Positions 30,428 through 47,720 of a stretch of 64,000 nucleotides of DNA are shown here, piece after piece; the first letter of the stretch is position 1, and every line of letters begins with the position of its first letter. The translations under genes and the position numbers were made by a program. The notes under the pieces were generated by a model. The model saw nothing but the letters and a program-made list of their open reading frames with translations, was not told the origin of the DNA and ran no database searches. The stretch is from Antennarius striatus. Lineage: Eukaryota; Chordata; Actinopteri; Lophiiformes; Antennariidae. The stretch spans positions 7,576,501 through 7,640,500 of the forward strand of contig NC_090796.1 in the NCBI RefSeq assembly GCF_040054535.1. The letters are read 5' to 3'.

Positions 30428-30543
30428 TACATGTCAGGTTTTTTTCTGGAAAAAAACCCATCAAACTCATGATGTAAACATCTCAAACTCCCAAAAATCC
30501 AAAAAGCATCAAATATGATACACTTGGCCTTAAAAGGGATAAA
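30428..30543 (+). repeat. Dispersed repeat, copy 1
   Basis: It shares an ordered series of words with 45350-45442: CAGGTTTTT/CAGATTTTT, GGAAAAAA, CATCAAA, ATGATGT, AAATATGATACAC, then GGC-TTAAA and a GGGATAA/GGGTTAA end. This is an old interspersed element of unknown class. Confidence 0.6.
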
Positions 30544-32083
30544 TGTTCTCAAGGAATAATAATTCTCACATCAGTTTTCACTCTTTCGGATGTATAATTC
30601 TGTGTCACAGTCACATAGTACAGAAGAACATTCTTATCATTTCCAACTGCAGGAAGTTTTGAAATTTTTTACAGAAGAGAAAAATACCACCACTGCATAA
30701 TGGAAATACTTTGTGAAAAGTAAAAGTCCTTCAATGTGGATGATACTCACAGTCATTCAAACAGGATTTGTGGGTTAACTCACCATTCAGGGGTGCAGCA
30801 CATCTATGATTGTTGGGTCACATTTCAAAGAAGGTGCTTGAAAGTTCTGGTACATCCACTCTGAGCCCAACTCAGAATAGGAAACTATAATGTAAAAAAT
30901 AAAATAAAATAAAGAAAAAAAACATTTCATTTTATTTCATTTTATTGTATTAGATCACTGTTTGCAAAAGACTGTAACTAACATTTAATTATTACTATTA
31001 TTGAAGATAAGAATTATTTTATTATTGTTATTTTCTCCATTGATTGATTGATTACTATAATTTGGACAAAAATGACAAATGGTGTTGCAATCACCCATAG
31101 TTTCTATGACAGCTAGTACCGTATTGTAAATGAGTTACCCAATAAGAGACAAAGAATAACAGTAAGTAACAGTATGTGTTAAAAGAACCTTTTCAAAAAT
31201 AAACTTCAGTATTTTGTGGTGTATGTTATAATGCTACAGTAAAGTTAAAAAAAAAGTAATTAACATCTTCAATATTAGACAATCAATGCAACGAGGTAAT
31301 ATTCAAACTATTGTTTCTCTGAGATCTCTGGAGCAGAACTATAAAAACTGTGTTTGTAAAACCGCTGTTGTGATCTCGACTTCTAGGGGAAATATTCTGA
31401 CACTTTTATCATCCTCTTCATCAGCATTGGTTCTGCTGCTTTCTGTCTCACAAGTTTGTCACCGGAGATGTATATAAAACATTTTTATTTTCTCTGCTTC
31501 TTCCTCTTCTCTCTGCACTCAGTGTCAGATCAAATAGGAGCTGCTCCCATCACCTGTCAGAGGAATGCGCCAGCACTGCCATCCATCAGCAGCTCGACTA
31601 GAACAGGCAGGGCTGCGGAGCGGCGAAGGCCCCACGAAGCCCCAGGGGCAGAAGCACCTTATGGGCGAGTCGACGGGGACGCGCGTGTGCGTGTTTTCAG
31701 GTGTGTACGTACAGATCAACATGTGTGTTTACGAGGCATCGACGCAGCCAGTGGTCTGATCACATGACCCGACATGTTCTGCCCTGCCAGGCGGCCTATG
31801 TGATGTCTGCGGGTTAGACTGGGCGTTCCAGCGCCTTTGCCGCCAACCTGGGAGAAAGAGGAGGATTTGGCATGTGTCAACAGGCATACCTGTAACCTGG
31901 GAGACGTGCCCCACAGGCACCTAGTCATTTTCTCATGATTGTAATGGCCAGACGCAGACGACAGGGCTTGCAAAAGTAGACTCCTCAGCAGGACTGAGGT
32001 GGCTTAGCGTGGCGTCAGACACACACACAACTGCATTCCATTGTGATGCTCTTCATGCAAAGGGAGGGGATGTACATCCACTG
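30544..32083. other. Non-coding desert segment; small GC-rich island at 31590-31690
   Basis: Mostly AT-rich. About 100 bp around 31640 is GC- and CpG-rich and opens frames on both strands, without splice or similarity support. Confidence 0.5.
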
Positions 32084-32650
32084 TATGTGTGTGTGAGTGT
32101 GTGCGTGCGTCTGAGGGTGTGTGTGTGTGTGAGTGAGTGCGTGTGTGCTTATGAGTGTGTTTGTGTTAGTCTATCACAATTACTGTTTGTGTTTGTGGCC
32201 ACTGAGGACCAGTGTCATGGCAGCTCTCAGGGAACAGAACACACGTCCAACCCTGAGAACCTGAGGAACCTGAGTAGACGTTAGGGGACTAGCGGAGTCT
32301 AAGGGGCTTAGGCCTGACCCGACACAAACACTTACCTACTGTGTCTGCTGTCTCTGTCACTGTGTACTGGAAAACAAGAGCTTTGGTGGAGACACTGGAT
32401 AGGAGGGAGACCCCTAGGCTGCCAGCCATGCTTGAGCTTTTTGTTACATATCTCCTGTTTGTTTTTTGCTTAAGTTGACGCTGAAACGACATCACATGAC
32501 TCATAATATTCCTCTTGTATATATTTTCCTCTCTCCCATGTCATCTCCCTGTCTTTTTCCTCTGAAGTGCTTCCCAATTCAAAAGCAACAACAAGGTGGC
32601 CCTAAATGTGAGGTGAAGGTGTGTGTGTTTGTGCGTGTGTGCGTCTGTGT

Positions 32651-32684
32651 GTGTGTGTGTGTGTGTGTGTAGGGGGGGGGGGGG
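32651..32684 (+). repeat. (TG)n tract followed by a G run
   Basis: Ten TG units, then A and a run of G residues. 32084-32158 holds an imperfect TG-rich relative. Confidence 0.9.
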
Positions 32685-35600
32685 TTAATCCTTCTGTCAG
32701 GTCGAAGACAAAAGAAGAGGCCTCCTGATAAAAGACAAGCCTCGCGTGTGAGACTACAGGAGTTCTTCAGGTGACGGCTGGCGCTTCATGACAACTAAAG
32801 CGAATGATTGCCATCACCTGTCATGAGGCACAAGATGAAATGCTTACTTGAGACTGATGACGGGAGCAACTCCTACTGTTGCATTTCTAATGCCGCCCAC
32901 ACCTAAAGCCTGCTCCGTTTGATCTTTGTTGTCGCTGTTACTTTTGTGAGCCATAGTGACAGCTGAGAGGTGCTAGCATATTTCCCTTGTTTGTCAGTCT
33001 GTGCATGTGAGGACATGAGGACATACTTGGGACTGTTGTCATAGGTTACACAATTTAAACGTCTTCATCTGGTCAGTTAGCATATTTTGTAACAATGCAG
33101 ATTCCCATTAGTAACAGCATTCTGCTATAATTGCCCACTTTCTCCCGTCTTTAATTTACATTAGTGTTGCTTTAGTTCTTGCATATTGGCTCAGCTAAAC
33201 GGAGGCAAGCCGATATGATAATTAAGATAAACTGGCTGCAGACCCTGAGGTGTCTCTTCTTGGCCGACTTGTGTAATAGTAATAGCAGGATCCTCCACAA
33301 CCAGAGATAGTGAAGCGAGGAATCTCTAATTGCCCCTATTATCAAGGGAAACCTGCATTCCAGCAGGTGGTAAAGTGAGCAGGGATCCACTACCTGTTAT
33401 GATGTTAAATGAGCCATTAGCCACTCATTAGATTATGACTACAAATGACTGCGGGGCTCAATTTCACACCATTATTTTCACGAGTGTAATTCTGAGGGGA
33501 AAAAAAAAAAAGAACTGGTGATGCTTTTAGTTTTAGGAGAGAAAATAGGAAACAAAGGAGGCGTGAGATTCATTTACTGTCCAATTGCTTTGGGTGTGGT
33601 TGTTTGTTTGTTAACCCTCCCACGACGGTTCCATCAGTCCTACCAGAGCACTGGGTTCTCTCTCTGGTTCCAGATCAACACAAAGACGCAGTAACCAAAG
33701 GTTCACCTCAGGTCAACTCTCATTAAACTCAGTCTGTGACGAGCGTGAGGTACCATTAACATTTGACTTGTTCATCAGCCCAATTTATTTCTTCTGCGGG
33801 ATTATAAATGTTTTTACATTTCAGATATAAGACAAATCTCATGTGTAATACTAGAAATGTAAGAAGCCTCCTTTGCGGGGGATTATTTTCTGAACTGTTG
33901 TGTTCACATGTCAACATGTACTCACTACACAGACCTCCAAGGCTGAGAGGTGCCAGGCCAGGGGAAACGTCAGGGATAACTTGGCTAAGCTTTCAGCCAT
34001 ATCGTGTCAACAGATCTGGATTATTCACACTGAGGTGTACAGTGTGCATTATTCATCAGTAGGCTTTCTTTCTTGTCACTTCCAGCCCCCCACCTGCCTT
34101 CCAGCTAGGATTTATAACCCTGGTGTAGCTGGGAGGATAAATAAGTGCACATTAATTACTCAAATGGAGACAAAGCGCAGATGGACTACAGGACACGTCC
34201 TGAAGACTCACACTGATCTGATCTGCCAGTCAGTTAAAAACCATCACAGTAAATGAACAAAATGAGAAGTGACTGATATTAGTCATGGCCGCTGTGACAC
34301 GCTTTCTTGTTTTCAAGAAGGTACAAAGTAGTGTTAGGCCAGAGGTCTTAGAGGAACTAATGGACGGAGGTGAAGGGGTTTCGGGGTGTCATGAATTATT
34401 AAACATGATCAGGTTTCCCATGCTCTTACAAACTTACAAATGCTCTGGCACACAGGAGCAGAGCCCTGGTTCCTCTTGCACAGTGGAAAGAAAGCCAACA
34501 CCTGTAATCCCAACAAGGTGTAGCGAGCAGCAGATGATCTACAGATGACAGCTGAGCCCGTATGATGACCGATATAAGAAAATCACTTGTCTGTTGGGTT
34601 TATTACATGGATTATTTGTAGTATGTTTGTTTGTATTGTTATTAGGACTCAAATTGGTTCAGAAGTGGCAACAATCTGGACATAGACAGCTAAAAATTTA
34701 AAATCTACCAGTTAAAACTCTGATGTTTGATAATATTCTGCATTGAGATTTAGGCTGATATTTACTGACTTTATTCTATTAATAATAATGAATTAATAAT
34801 CAGCCTTTTAAGCAGCTAAATGCTCAAGTGGACTGGACTAGTTGTTCTTGCTAACATACAAAAAAAAGGGAAACGTGTATGAAATGTTTTTCAGGATCAA
34901 GTTTTAGTCCTGACAAGACAGCTAACCTGTTACTTCTGCCAAATAGTTTGTGTTTGTACCCATGTCTGTTGTTTGTTCTTATGATCCCAAGAAAGAACAC
35001 CGTCAATTTTAAAACATAAATTGATCCAGGATTATAATTTTTTGGTAACATTTCGACATTTTTCAACATTTCTCCTAATTGATGTAAAATTGCTAAACTG
35101 ACTTCCAAGAAAATATGTAAGCAAGATTCAGAGGAGTTAAATCAATGTGTAGTATTGTTTTGGCCATGGTGGGAGTGTGTGTTCTACAGAGATCATAATT
35201 TAAAAAGGATTTTGTAAATGTGTATATTATATATACCATCAGGTGCTTAAATTAATGATAAAAAAAAATATTTTCAAAATAAAATATCTATGTGTACTGG
35301 CTGGTGTATGAACACACTTACAGTATATCTGACATGTGCATTTTTAGAAACTCTAAAACTAGTTTTACGAACAACCTTTTTGAATTATTCAGGCGCCTTT
35401 TCCTACAGTATCTCATCTCTCCATGTGGTGTGATGGGCCCCCTCAGCTCTTGTTTCCATCCCATTGCTAATTACATCTACATTTTCACAGCATGCCTGTC
35501 TCCATGGGACGACCACTAATGAAGTACTGTCTATTAGGATAACAGCAGAGCAGGATGGTCTAAAACGCAGAAGCACTTTGTTATTTCCACGTCGCTGGCA

Positions 35601-36276
35601 CTACCATAGAGCTGAGTGTCATTTAACTGTCTTAAGAACTACATCACAGCAAGATGGAAGCACACGTTGAATAATCGTTTTTTCCCATTGTGTTGTGAAA
35701 AGCACCGTAGCATCTGTGTAAATGTCATTTCCGTCCCGTTGATGTGTGCCTGACAGACATCTTTGTGAGCTGCTGCTCTTTCTTACTCCTCCTGTCATGT
35801 TTTAAGTTTGAAATTTTGCCAAATCAAAAACTCATAGCCCATATTTTCCTGAGCGGATGTGTTGGATTACAGGGATAGCGTTCGGGTGACTGGATCCGAA
35901 ACAACACAGGCGTCTATAATGACTCACTCTGTTTGTAGATCACAGGTGGCACAGAGATTCAACCCTCTCCCTGTGTGAATAGTGAATTTAAAAGGTGTGC
36001 AAGAAGAAGAGACAGCCTTACTTCCAAAATCATGGATGTAGCATTGATGATGGAGGAATAAAACAACCTCCTGATGACAATGGAGGAAACATAGAAAGCA
36101 CTGCAATGCTTTCTGAAGTGAAGGTGGAGCGTACATCCTCAAGCGTAAAACAGAAGATTCCACACCATCTTTTTTTTAATGTGTTGCCCAGTCAGTGAGA
36201 CCACACTATTGACCAAATCACAGGCCTCTTACTGGATCCTGTTTACGGGCCGTGTGATGTTATTTCACTGTCTACC
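32685..36276. other. Non-coding; contains candidate conserved non-coding elements
   Basis: No exons. 33040-33500 and 34090-34260 are free of simple repeats, balanced in composition and rich in TAAT-type homeodomain words (see findings). Confidence 0.4.
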
Positions 36277-36277
36277 G

Positions 36278-36291
36278 TCACTAGGGGGCAG
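36278..36291 (+). promoter_or_regulatory. CTCF-like motif, plus orientation
   Basis: TCACTAGGGGGCAG matches 13 of 14 positions of CCASYAGRKGGCRS. Confidence 0.4.
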
Positions 36292-37982
36292 TGTTGAGCC
36301 AGCAAGCCGATGGAGGAGAGTGGTGAGGGGTGGATTGAATTCTGGCCATGCAGGATGTGCAACTCAGGCTGGATGTACATGCAAAACATAAGCAAAAAAA
36401 AAAAAAATGCATATAGAAGTCAGTTAACTGTATGTGTCTGTTTTTGTCGCCCGTATGTTGTCGATTTCACATATAAAAACAGCAAGAATACAGGGTGCCC
36501 CCCCCTCTCCACGAACCCCAGCCTTTCCAGAATGAGTGAGCCCATTGTTCCCTGGGGCTTTACAAGTGACTGAGGTTACTGTGTGTTGCTCACAATCTCA
36601 GAGACTTACCTGTCACCAGGTATAGCCCAAAGGACAAGCCCCTGTCTCTGTTACATCAGTGACAGGGGGACAAGGGAATACCTCCAACAGGACCTTGTTT
36701 CAGTGATCAGATGATGATGAATTGGCTTCGTCTGGATTCACAAGTGTCGATGGAGACTGTCAGCTCTTTTTTGATGGGTGGCAGACCCCCAAAATTGCGC
36801 CTGAATCGATTAGCATCAGAAATCAGAGACAGAGCAAACCATCAATAAGTTCCTGTATTTATATTTTTTTGCAGTATTGGGGTTGCAATTCCCCATGAAT
36901 GTGCAGTGCACTGTTTTTAAGATGTAGTTAAACAGTTTAAAATGTTCTGACCTTTTGCACATGTTCTGGAAAACTCTCTGTCTCAGTCCTTCTGGAGTGG
37001 AGACATACCCAGCTCTTCTTAATGGCCCTTTGTTCAACCTGCAGGCTTACAGGTCAGAGGTCAACTGCACCTGAGGCCGATTCCCACAAACAAAAGCTCT
37101 GTGTTTACTGGCACCAGGCCACCACTTCCCTGTCTCCTGCGGGGGTGGAAGGGGGTGGGCGGGTGTACACTGCACAGAGGACATTTAATAGAGGATATGA
37201 ACACCAGGTATCTTTGTGTTTATATGTGCATTTGTTCGTTTGTTAATATGATGTAAAATTACTTGAAAAAACCGACAGAAGTCATGTTTTCATGTTCGTA
37301 CATTGCAGCCTGAGCTCCCAGGAAAGCTCTTGTTGTTGTTTGAAAGTGTTTGCTTTTCTATCTGATATGTACAAAGAGGCACCCTGTGGGGGTTCAGCTT
37401 GGGTGGTGTGTTGTAGTAAAGCAAGCGAAACCAGGTTTTCATGGCATCAACATTACCTCATTATTCCAAACCAAACTAAATGTAATCCAAGTCAATCCCA
37501 GAGATTTGAATCAAATCTGGAAAGATTTGATAACATTTTCCAAAGATTAAAAAATAAAAACAAAAAACTGTGTAAGTTTTGCGTCAATGTCCAAAGGAAA
37601 TTTGTTACATTGAGCACACATATGGCCAAGAAATAATCATAAACATTCTAATTAACATCTGCGACTGCTAAAATGATAAAAGGAAGCAAAGCCTCAACAA
37701 TTCACTGTTCTTCCTGCATCAGAGGCGGCCATCCCCAACTCCTCTGGCACCAAGTAAAAGACAGCAGATGGGAATCTAAGCCGCCACATATCCGCCCACG
37801 GACGGGAACATACGGCGCTGCACTGACCAGATTGAACCTTTAGATGGAATAAAAGAAACTGTGGGGTGTTAACGCGGGACTGGGCGGCGGTGGCTGGGCT
37901 GGGAGAGGGGGAGGGGGTCCTACCTGTCAGGACATGAGCAGGAACAGGTGAACCCCTGTCCCCAAGGCCCTGCTTGCATATG

Positions 37983-37986
<4 letters not shown>
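36292..37986. other. Non-coding desert segment; no gene seen
   Basis: Short open frames only; no supported exon or recognised repeat. Confidence 0.5.
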
Positions 37987-38036
<50 letters not shown>

Positions 38037-38076
38037 CACACACACACATGCACACACACACATGCACACACACATA
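37987..38076 (+). repeat. (CA)n microsatellite with CATG interruptions
   Basis: A pure CA tract to about 38034, then blocks of CACACA joined by TG. Confidence 0.95.
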
Positions 38077-40760
<2,684 letters not shown>

Positions 40761-41417
40761 CTGCTAACTAGACATGAAGTAGAGGTTTGGGTGGAGGTCA
40801 GGTACTGTCTTCTCTAAGTCTAAATGTCCTTGGCTGCACATCTCAATTTCAGCTGCCAGGTGTGGGGCTCAGCCCCTCTGAATTCCCCAGCAGTATAAAT
40901 GCTCTCAGATGCTCTGGGCATTCTAGATGTGCAGGGGTTACGTGTGCTGCACAGGATCCTGCATCCATGAGGGAGACAGACAACAAGAGGGAGGCAGATG
41001 AAAAACAGAACCAAGCCAGACTGTATGTGAGAGTCACAGTGTGATAAGTCACAGTAAAGGTTGACAAGAATTTTGATTTATCATGGCAGCAAACTGTCAC
41101 TGCCACTCCAGACACATTGTGAGGTCTATTAGTCAGGGCCGATTCTGGGTTAGGCATTATGACATGAATGCAGAACCTTATAGAAGTGTTCAGCTCTAAA
41201 GTTTAAATCAACATTTAACTGGATAAATATGTAATATTTGCATTTTTCAACATGCAGTACTTAAAACAATAAACAGCAAGTGATATGAGTATTAATGCCA
41301 AAAAAGCTGCTTTAGATGGAATTAATCTAATTCTATTAAATTTTACCATTAGAATCATCAGTCAGTTCGGTGGTGGATAGTAAATTAAAAAAAAAAAAAA
41401 AGTAAAATAATAAATAA

Positions 41418-41616
<199 letters not shown>

Positions 41617-42217
41617 AAATAAACAAATAAGAAATAAATATAAATTTAATGATAAATTTGTGTGAACCAGGAAAGAAGCATCTGTGAAGCAGCAAAAATG
41701 TAATGCAATGATTTAGTATTTATTCTACAGGCTTCATATATGCACTATTTCATATGATTGTTACCAGTACCATGAATTAATGATGGACTGATAGCAATTA
41801 AGTGATGGAATTTCATATATTCACATCCATCCCTAACTTTAAACGGTCTCACTCCTGCTTTTTAATGAGGTTAAGTCTTTGATTGAGCGTAAATAATGGA
41901 TGCAGGTATAATGTACTAACGGTACAATAAGTCAATTCCGTATCATCTGTTAAACTCATTAGCCGTCTAATGCTAATCTTATCTAACTACTTTTAAATTC
42001 GGTCCAGTGGCTGCTGCAATGTGAAGCTGGAATAACTCAAAATAGAGTGAAGTTAATATCATGAAAGTGAGAAGTGAAAGCACAGAAATAATGCAGCAGA
42101 GATACAACTGATTTTACCTGCAGTGTGTGAGTGAAATTGCCCAATAATATTTATATGTTACAATTGCAGGACTGCTGACCGTCTGGACTTTCCCTATGGT
42201 GATAATATTAATAAATT
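41617..42217. other. AT-rich spacer between two long microsatellites
   Basis: No coding signal. 41870-42000 contains clustered TAAT words (CATTAGCCGTCTAATGCTAA). Confidence 0.4.
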
Positions 42218-42368
<151 letters not shown>

Positions 42369-44843
42369 CTCTAGTGATGCTGGGATAAAATTAAATGAGT
42401 TTCAGTGTCTGAAAAGGTTCTAAAATCACCCAGGCTTTGAACATCAGGTCCTCATTAATCTTGAGCACTGCAGCTTTTCTGTACCTCTCTGCTGGTTCTG
42501 GACGTCCCACACAATGTCTTCAGTTCTATTCGATGTGAAAAGACAATTAAGCAACTCTGAAGTACAGAATTTGTGTTCCCAGTGGTTAGAATATTTATTG
42601 CATGATTAATGAAAAGTGATGTGACCTCACTCTTCAGGCCTTCTGTCTTTCCTTTTTTAGAAAATCCAAACTGGTTAATTCTAACTCTACCAATGTCACG
42701 AGTAGAGCCCAGCACTGCAACACAGAGCAGCTTAGTTCATATACAGTGTGCAGGAAGTGATTAATAGTGAGAGATCAAAGGCTGTGGACAGGATAAACAC
42801 TCCCTCCCGGGACCCTACTCCTCCGGGGCAAACAGCACCACTTCCTCTTTTTACAGATTGACTGCTGCCTCCACTGCCACAGCACAGCGCACACATTGTC
42901 ACCACATGAGGCACTGACCCACAATTCAGTCTCTGTGTCTGTGCAACAGACAGAGAGAGATACAGAGATAGAGTGGGAGAGAGGAGGGGGTGATATGTTT
43001 ATGTGTTGTGGGGGGATGCATGCGTGAGTCTTGGGAGCCGAGGCAACATCTAAGCTGGTATTCAGAGTTAGAAAATGATTATGTTGTCCAGACACACCAA
43101 TCAGTTGAGAGGCTTGGATCCGACTAATTTTCCACACCATGTTCTCACTGGTGCACAGCTGCTGCAGCAAAGGGCTGCCAGTGGGAGTTGATTATGTGAC
43201 CTGAGCGGCTGCAGGTGTACCAGAGACCGAGGACAGGAAAGGGAAGGAAACGCTCATTGATGGAATCAATCAGTTGGAATTCAATAATTAATACAAATAT
43301 TACTAGATGACAGTACTACATGCAATGCATTTTTGTAGCATGAGTGGATTGAGCAATGAGGTGAGATGTGTTTATGTGTTTATGTCCAGGCAAAAGCAAG
43401 AAAAGACAAGAAATGATGCATCATATGAACATTGCAGATTATACTTTGGACAGTATTGCATAACAGTGAGTCTAAAGCTGAATAACAACACATAACAAAA
43501 ATTGTCTGCAATTTTTATTAAGCCACTTTCATTTAAAATCTGTGTTTATGTGAATATGAAGGCATTCCTTGATGAATCTTGCCCCCCACCCAAGCTTAAG
43601 GTGAAACATAACCTCCTTTTGGGCTCAATGGATGGCTGATCACAGGCCCTCAAGATTTAAAGGAGACAATTATCCTCAATTGGAAGCTGACAGGAAGAAC
43701 AAATACTTCATAAGTGGTGCAGGGGTCTTTCTTTTCTTGGGGGGTTGGGGATTGATCCATTGACATGGGGTCCGTTGGAATGACCAGCTCATGCCATAGG
43801 AAGATAAAAAAAAGAAACCCTTCAGCCCATTCCTTGAATAACAGACCGATGGGTGAGTGATCATAGGTTGGTGGAGCACGCATAGGTGGAAGATCTTCAA
43901 AAAGAGAACCAGTGAGTAAAAAATAAAGGATCTGACCTCTTTGAAGCTCTCGTTTCAGGGATGATGTCCTTGTGTTGTGTTTACTGACGGCTCCGGCATC
44001 TTCACCTGCAGAGGGTAGAACTGAACGTCTAACCCAAAGCAAGGCTTTTGTAGTGTTGCTCTTTATATTGGCACGATCAGGTTGGAAGATATTGCCTATA
44101 ATTAGCATCATATGCAGAGATCCGTTATATGATTCCGTGTTGTTTCAGCCTGCCAGGTTTTCTCATTATCAGTCAAATCTGAAATGTGTTGATGGAGTGA
44201 TTTTGACATGAAGAAATAAACTGTTACACTGTTTTTCTTGTGTGTGTTGGCCCTGACACAACAAACAAGACTTTTTCCACTACACGTCTGCCAGAGCCCA
44301 GCCTCTCATTCACATATCGGTTACAAATGAGCCTCATTTAGAATGATAACCAGAAAAATGCACATATGGCTTCTAGTGAGAGACCCACGTTTGGCCCCTC
44401 TGTCTGCCATTAAAAAACATTTAATCTGATAGAATCATTTGTCTTTGTGTCTGAGGCCAGGCAAGTCCAAGGGCAGCTTCTAGCATCTAATTGGTTGAGA
44501 GGATCATTGACATCAAAAGAGGTGAAAGGTCAATCTGGGACAACCTTGCAGGTTCTTTGGTGCCAAGTTCTGCTTGAGAGTTGCCAGGTGTGAAAAGCTT
44601 TTCTTGTTGTTCTTGGGCTTGAACATCTGTACTGGACTTTAAGCCAGTGCAGAGAAACAGTTTCAGGCTGATGCACGGGACTTTCCCTCAAAAACACACA
44701 GTAAATGATAAAAAACACATTCATGGACGAGGAGAGGAAATGGTAATCAACCATTTCCAAGCTTTGTATCACGGGTTTGGCAACATTATTTTTCAAACAT
44801 CTGTGTGTTTTTCAATCTTCCCACATAGGCAACATCTAATTTT
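42369..44843. other. Non-coding; anonymous 153-codon minus frame at 43650-44111
   Basis: No supported exon. The minus-strand frame 43650-44111 has no recognisable domain and no similarity known to me. 44280-44480 looks like conserved non-coding sequence. Confidence 0.4.
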
Positions 44844-44864
44844 TGTTGTTGTTGTTGTTGTTGT
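44844..44864 (+). repeat. (TTG)n short microsatellite
   Basis: Seven TTG units. Confidence 0.9.
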
Positions 44865-45349
44865 TTTTACTGAGGCACAATGGAAGTTTACTTCTTAACT
44901 GGGTAGACCAACTTCATATGAAGCTGCCATTAATAGCTGTATGCAGAGTTCTACATAAATTCTTTGCAAAAAGTAAATGATTTCCACCTAGAGCCCCACT
45001 ACACGGTGTAAAGTTATGTAAAGCCTTTTGTGGCTCCAGAAGGAGACGTCTGAACTCAGATGAATTTCCTCTAGTAGAGTCACTTGAATGGGTACTTGTT
45101 GGTGCTGACAACTACAAGTTTGATGATGAGACTAATCTGCTGTTGTGGATTATGAAAAAAGCAGATTCAAGTCTGTACCATGTAATTACTGCCAAATCTT
45201 TTTTGAAAATAAGTCCTTCTTTCACCTGAAAAAAAAAAAGATAAAAAATGTCATAGAAATTAACATTTAAGAGCTTTCATTTTGTAAAAAAAAAAATTGA
45301 AAAATGTGACATTTTTGTGTGTGCAAAGTGGAAATGGAAGTGTGTGGCT

Positions 45350-45442
45350 GTATACATCAGATTTTTCAGGAAAAAATGTACATCAAATTTATGATGTGGC
45401 ACTGAAAAGCCAAATATGATACACTCGGCTTTAAAGGGTTAA
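45350..45442 (+). repeat. Dispersed repeat, copy 2
   Basis: A second copy of the element at 30428-30543, in the same orientation, sharing AAATATGATACAC and the flanking words in the same order. Confidence 0.6.
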
Positions 45443-47010
45443 TGAATTCCTGCAGACTGGGGTTCAAGTGAGATTTGGCAGGTGTGGGAACCCTAAATTC
45501 CTGTACACCAACAAAACCAGACGAGGGCCGGAATAAATGTGTGATGTAATTGAAAGGACTGGAGCTGAAGCAGTTCACTGCCTGCAATACTGATGGTAAA
45601 TTAATTTAAATAAGTTGGGTTAAGATGACGGATACTACTGAGTATTGCTGCTCATTAAAGAGAAAACAAAATTTAAATAATATGTATATATAAATAGTGT
45701 ATGAAATAAAGTTTTGTTCCTTTATTTTGTAGGACTACAATTGTGAAACGCAGACATAAGGTGATAAGTAATGACTGTAAATAATAATTATTGTTTAGAT
45801 TTGTACTTGGATGACAAACAGAGAAAAATGTAAGTCGGGTAGATGTGATCACTAGTTGCTATAATATAAACATTAGAGGAACAATGACTTCTGTAGTGAA
45901 TCTGGTACATTCAACTTCATAAGTATAAAATTATCAGTTATTTCTTCGCAATAAAAAATCTCTATATAGTTTAGATTCTTATTTTTCTGAAAGCATCGCT
46001 ATATTCGAATAAACCAATAATATGTCGATTGGTTCTGAGAATGCACTACACAGAGGAAGTTATTCACGTTTCTGTATCATCTGTTTTCCCTTTCGCACTT
46101 TGCATACAGTCCCTATCCAAGTGTGCCTGACAAAATGTAATTCCAGTTTATGTTATTGGACTAAAAAAGATATTATGGCTCATTGTTTACTCTTGTCAGG
46201 GACCAAGCAGTAAAGCAGAAGGACACAGGAGATTTTTTTGTCCCAAAACGGGCCTTTCTTTCAATTTCCCAAAAAACAAAACATCTAACGAAAGAGTTTG
46301 ACCAAACGAAGCAGTAAAAGAGGTCAACTGAATAGAACTAAACTCCAACAGAACTCAGAACAGAAGTGAAATAAAGGACACAACAGAACAAAACTGACCT
46401 CCAAAACAATCAAACAGATGAACTTAATTACTAGTTAAGCCAAACTAAAAATTAACAGAGTGGGAAATAAAATGGCCTCTACATACTTAACTGGCCAAAA
46501 ACTCAATGTAAATCCCCAGATCCCCCCATGACACAGTATGTTGTGGTCCAGTCCAATAAGGCAGCCTATCTGAGCCCTCGGCCATGCCTTTGCTGCACCA
46601 GGAAATAGAACCACAGGTAACCCAAAAGAAAAGAAACAAATGTTAATACAAACATAATTTGAACTTTCAGTGCCCAGATGTAATACTAAAAAATATGAAA
46701 ACTGAAATAGTGTATAAAATGATATGTTTAATATTGAGGCTTGTGACTGCAAAAATAAAAAAAAATGTACTAGTGGTGGGGTGTGGATATTACCATGTGT
46801 AAAGTCTGAATCTGTGAACACCATTCCAACATAACCAAAAGAATGTAACCTGGTTTTAAAACTGAAAATAAGATTACAGGTAACTACCAGAACGCAACAC
46901 TAGATATTCCCTTTAAATTTGATCTGCAGCTCATCTTCACCTTGATGCTTGAGGCTAGTGCATTGTTGCCCAAAGATGGCTGCTGATGGATTCACAAGTC
47001 GTAAAAGTCA
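45443..47010. other. Non-coding desert segment; no gene seen
   Basis: AT-rich. A 129-codon minus frame (46435-46824) lacks any recognisable feature. Confidence 0.45.
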
Positions 47011-47226
47011 TTATTGTTTTATCAGTTTGTGACGTCCTTTACCGATGTGTCTTTTAGAACAGCCACTTGTGCGAAAAAATACTCTTTGGGCTACAGTTTC
47101 TTGTTCGAAACTGTAAGCAATGTTGGTACCGTTGTTTTCAGGTGAAGCTACTACATCCACGGTTAAGTCACACAAAGCCGACTTAATCTCTTCGACAGGA
47201 TTTTGTCCATCCCTTCTGTTCACCAT
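47011..47226 (-). CDS. Hypothetical small ORF, 71 codons
   Basis: It starts in a good initiation context (acaATGG) and reads MVNRRDGQNPVEEIKSALCD, then a charged segment ending GKGRHKLIKQ. Composition is more protein-like than other frames in the desert: lysine/arginine-rich and not low-complexity. I do not recognise the family. It lies next to a repeat block and could be a remnant of a mobile element or chance. No promoter or splice evidence supports it. Confidence 0.15.
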   Translation of the reverse strand: MVNRRDGQNPVEEIKSALCDLTVDVVASPENNGTNIAYSFEQETVAQRVFFRTSGCSKRHIGKGRHKLIKQ

Positions 47227-47284
47227 TGTTATGATGTAGTAACGTTAAACCTGTTAAGATAATAGGAACCACATATTAAATATG

Positions 47285-47720
<436 letters not shown>

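Noticed and set aside
31456..31767. Frames over the GC-rich island near 31640
   Set aside because: Open on both strands, Arg/Ala-rich, no splice sites or similarity. GC content explains the openness.
43650..44111. 153-codon minus-strand frame
   Set aside because: No recognisable domain, ordinary AT-rich composition, no transcript signals. Not listed as a gene.
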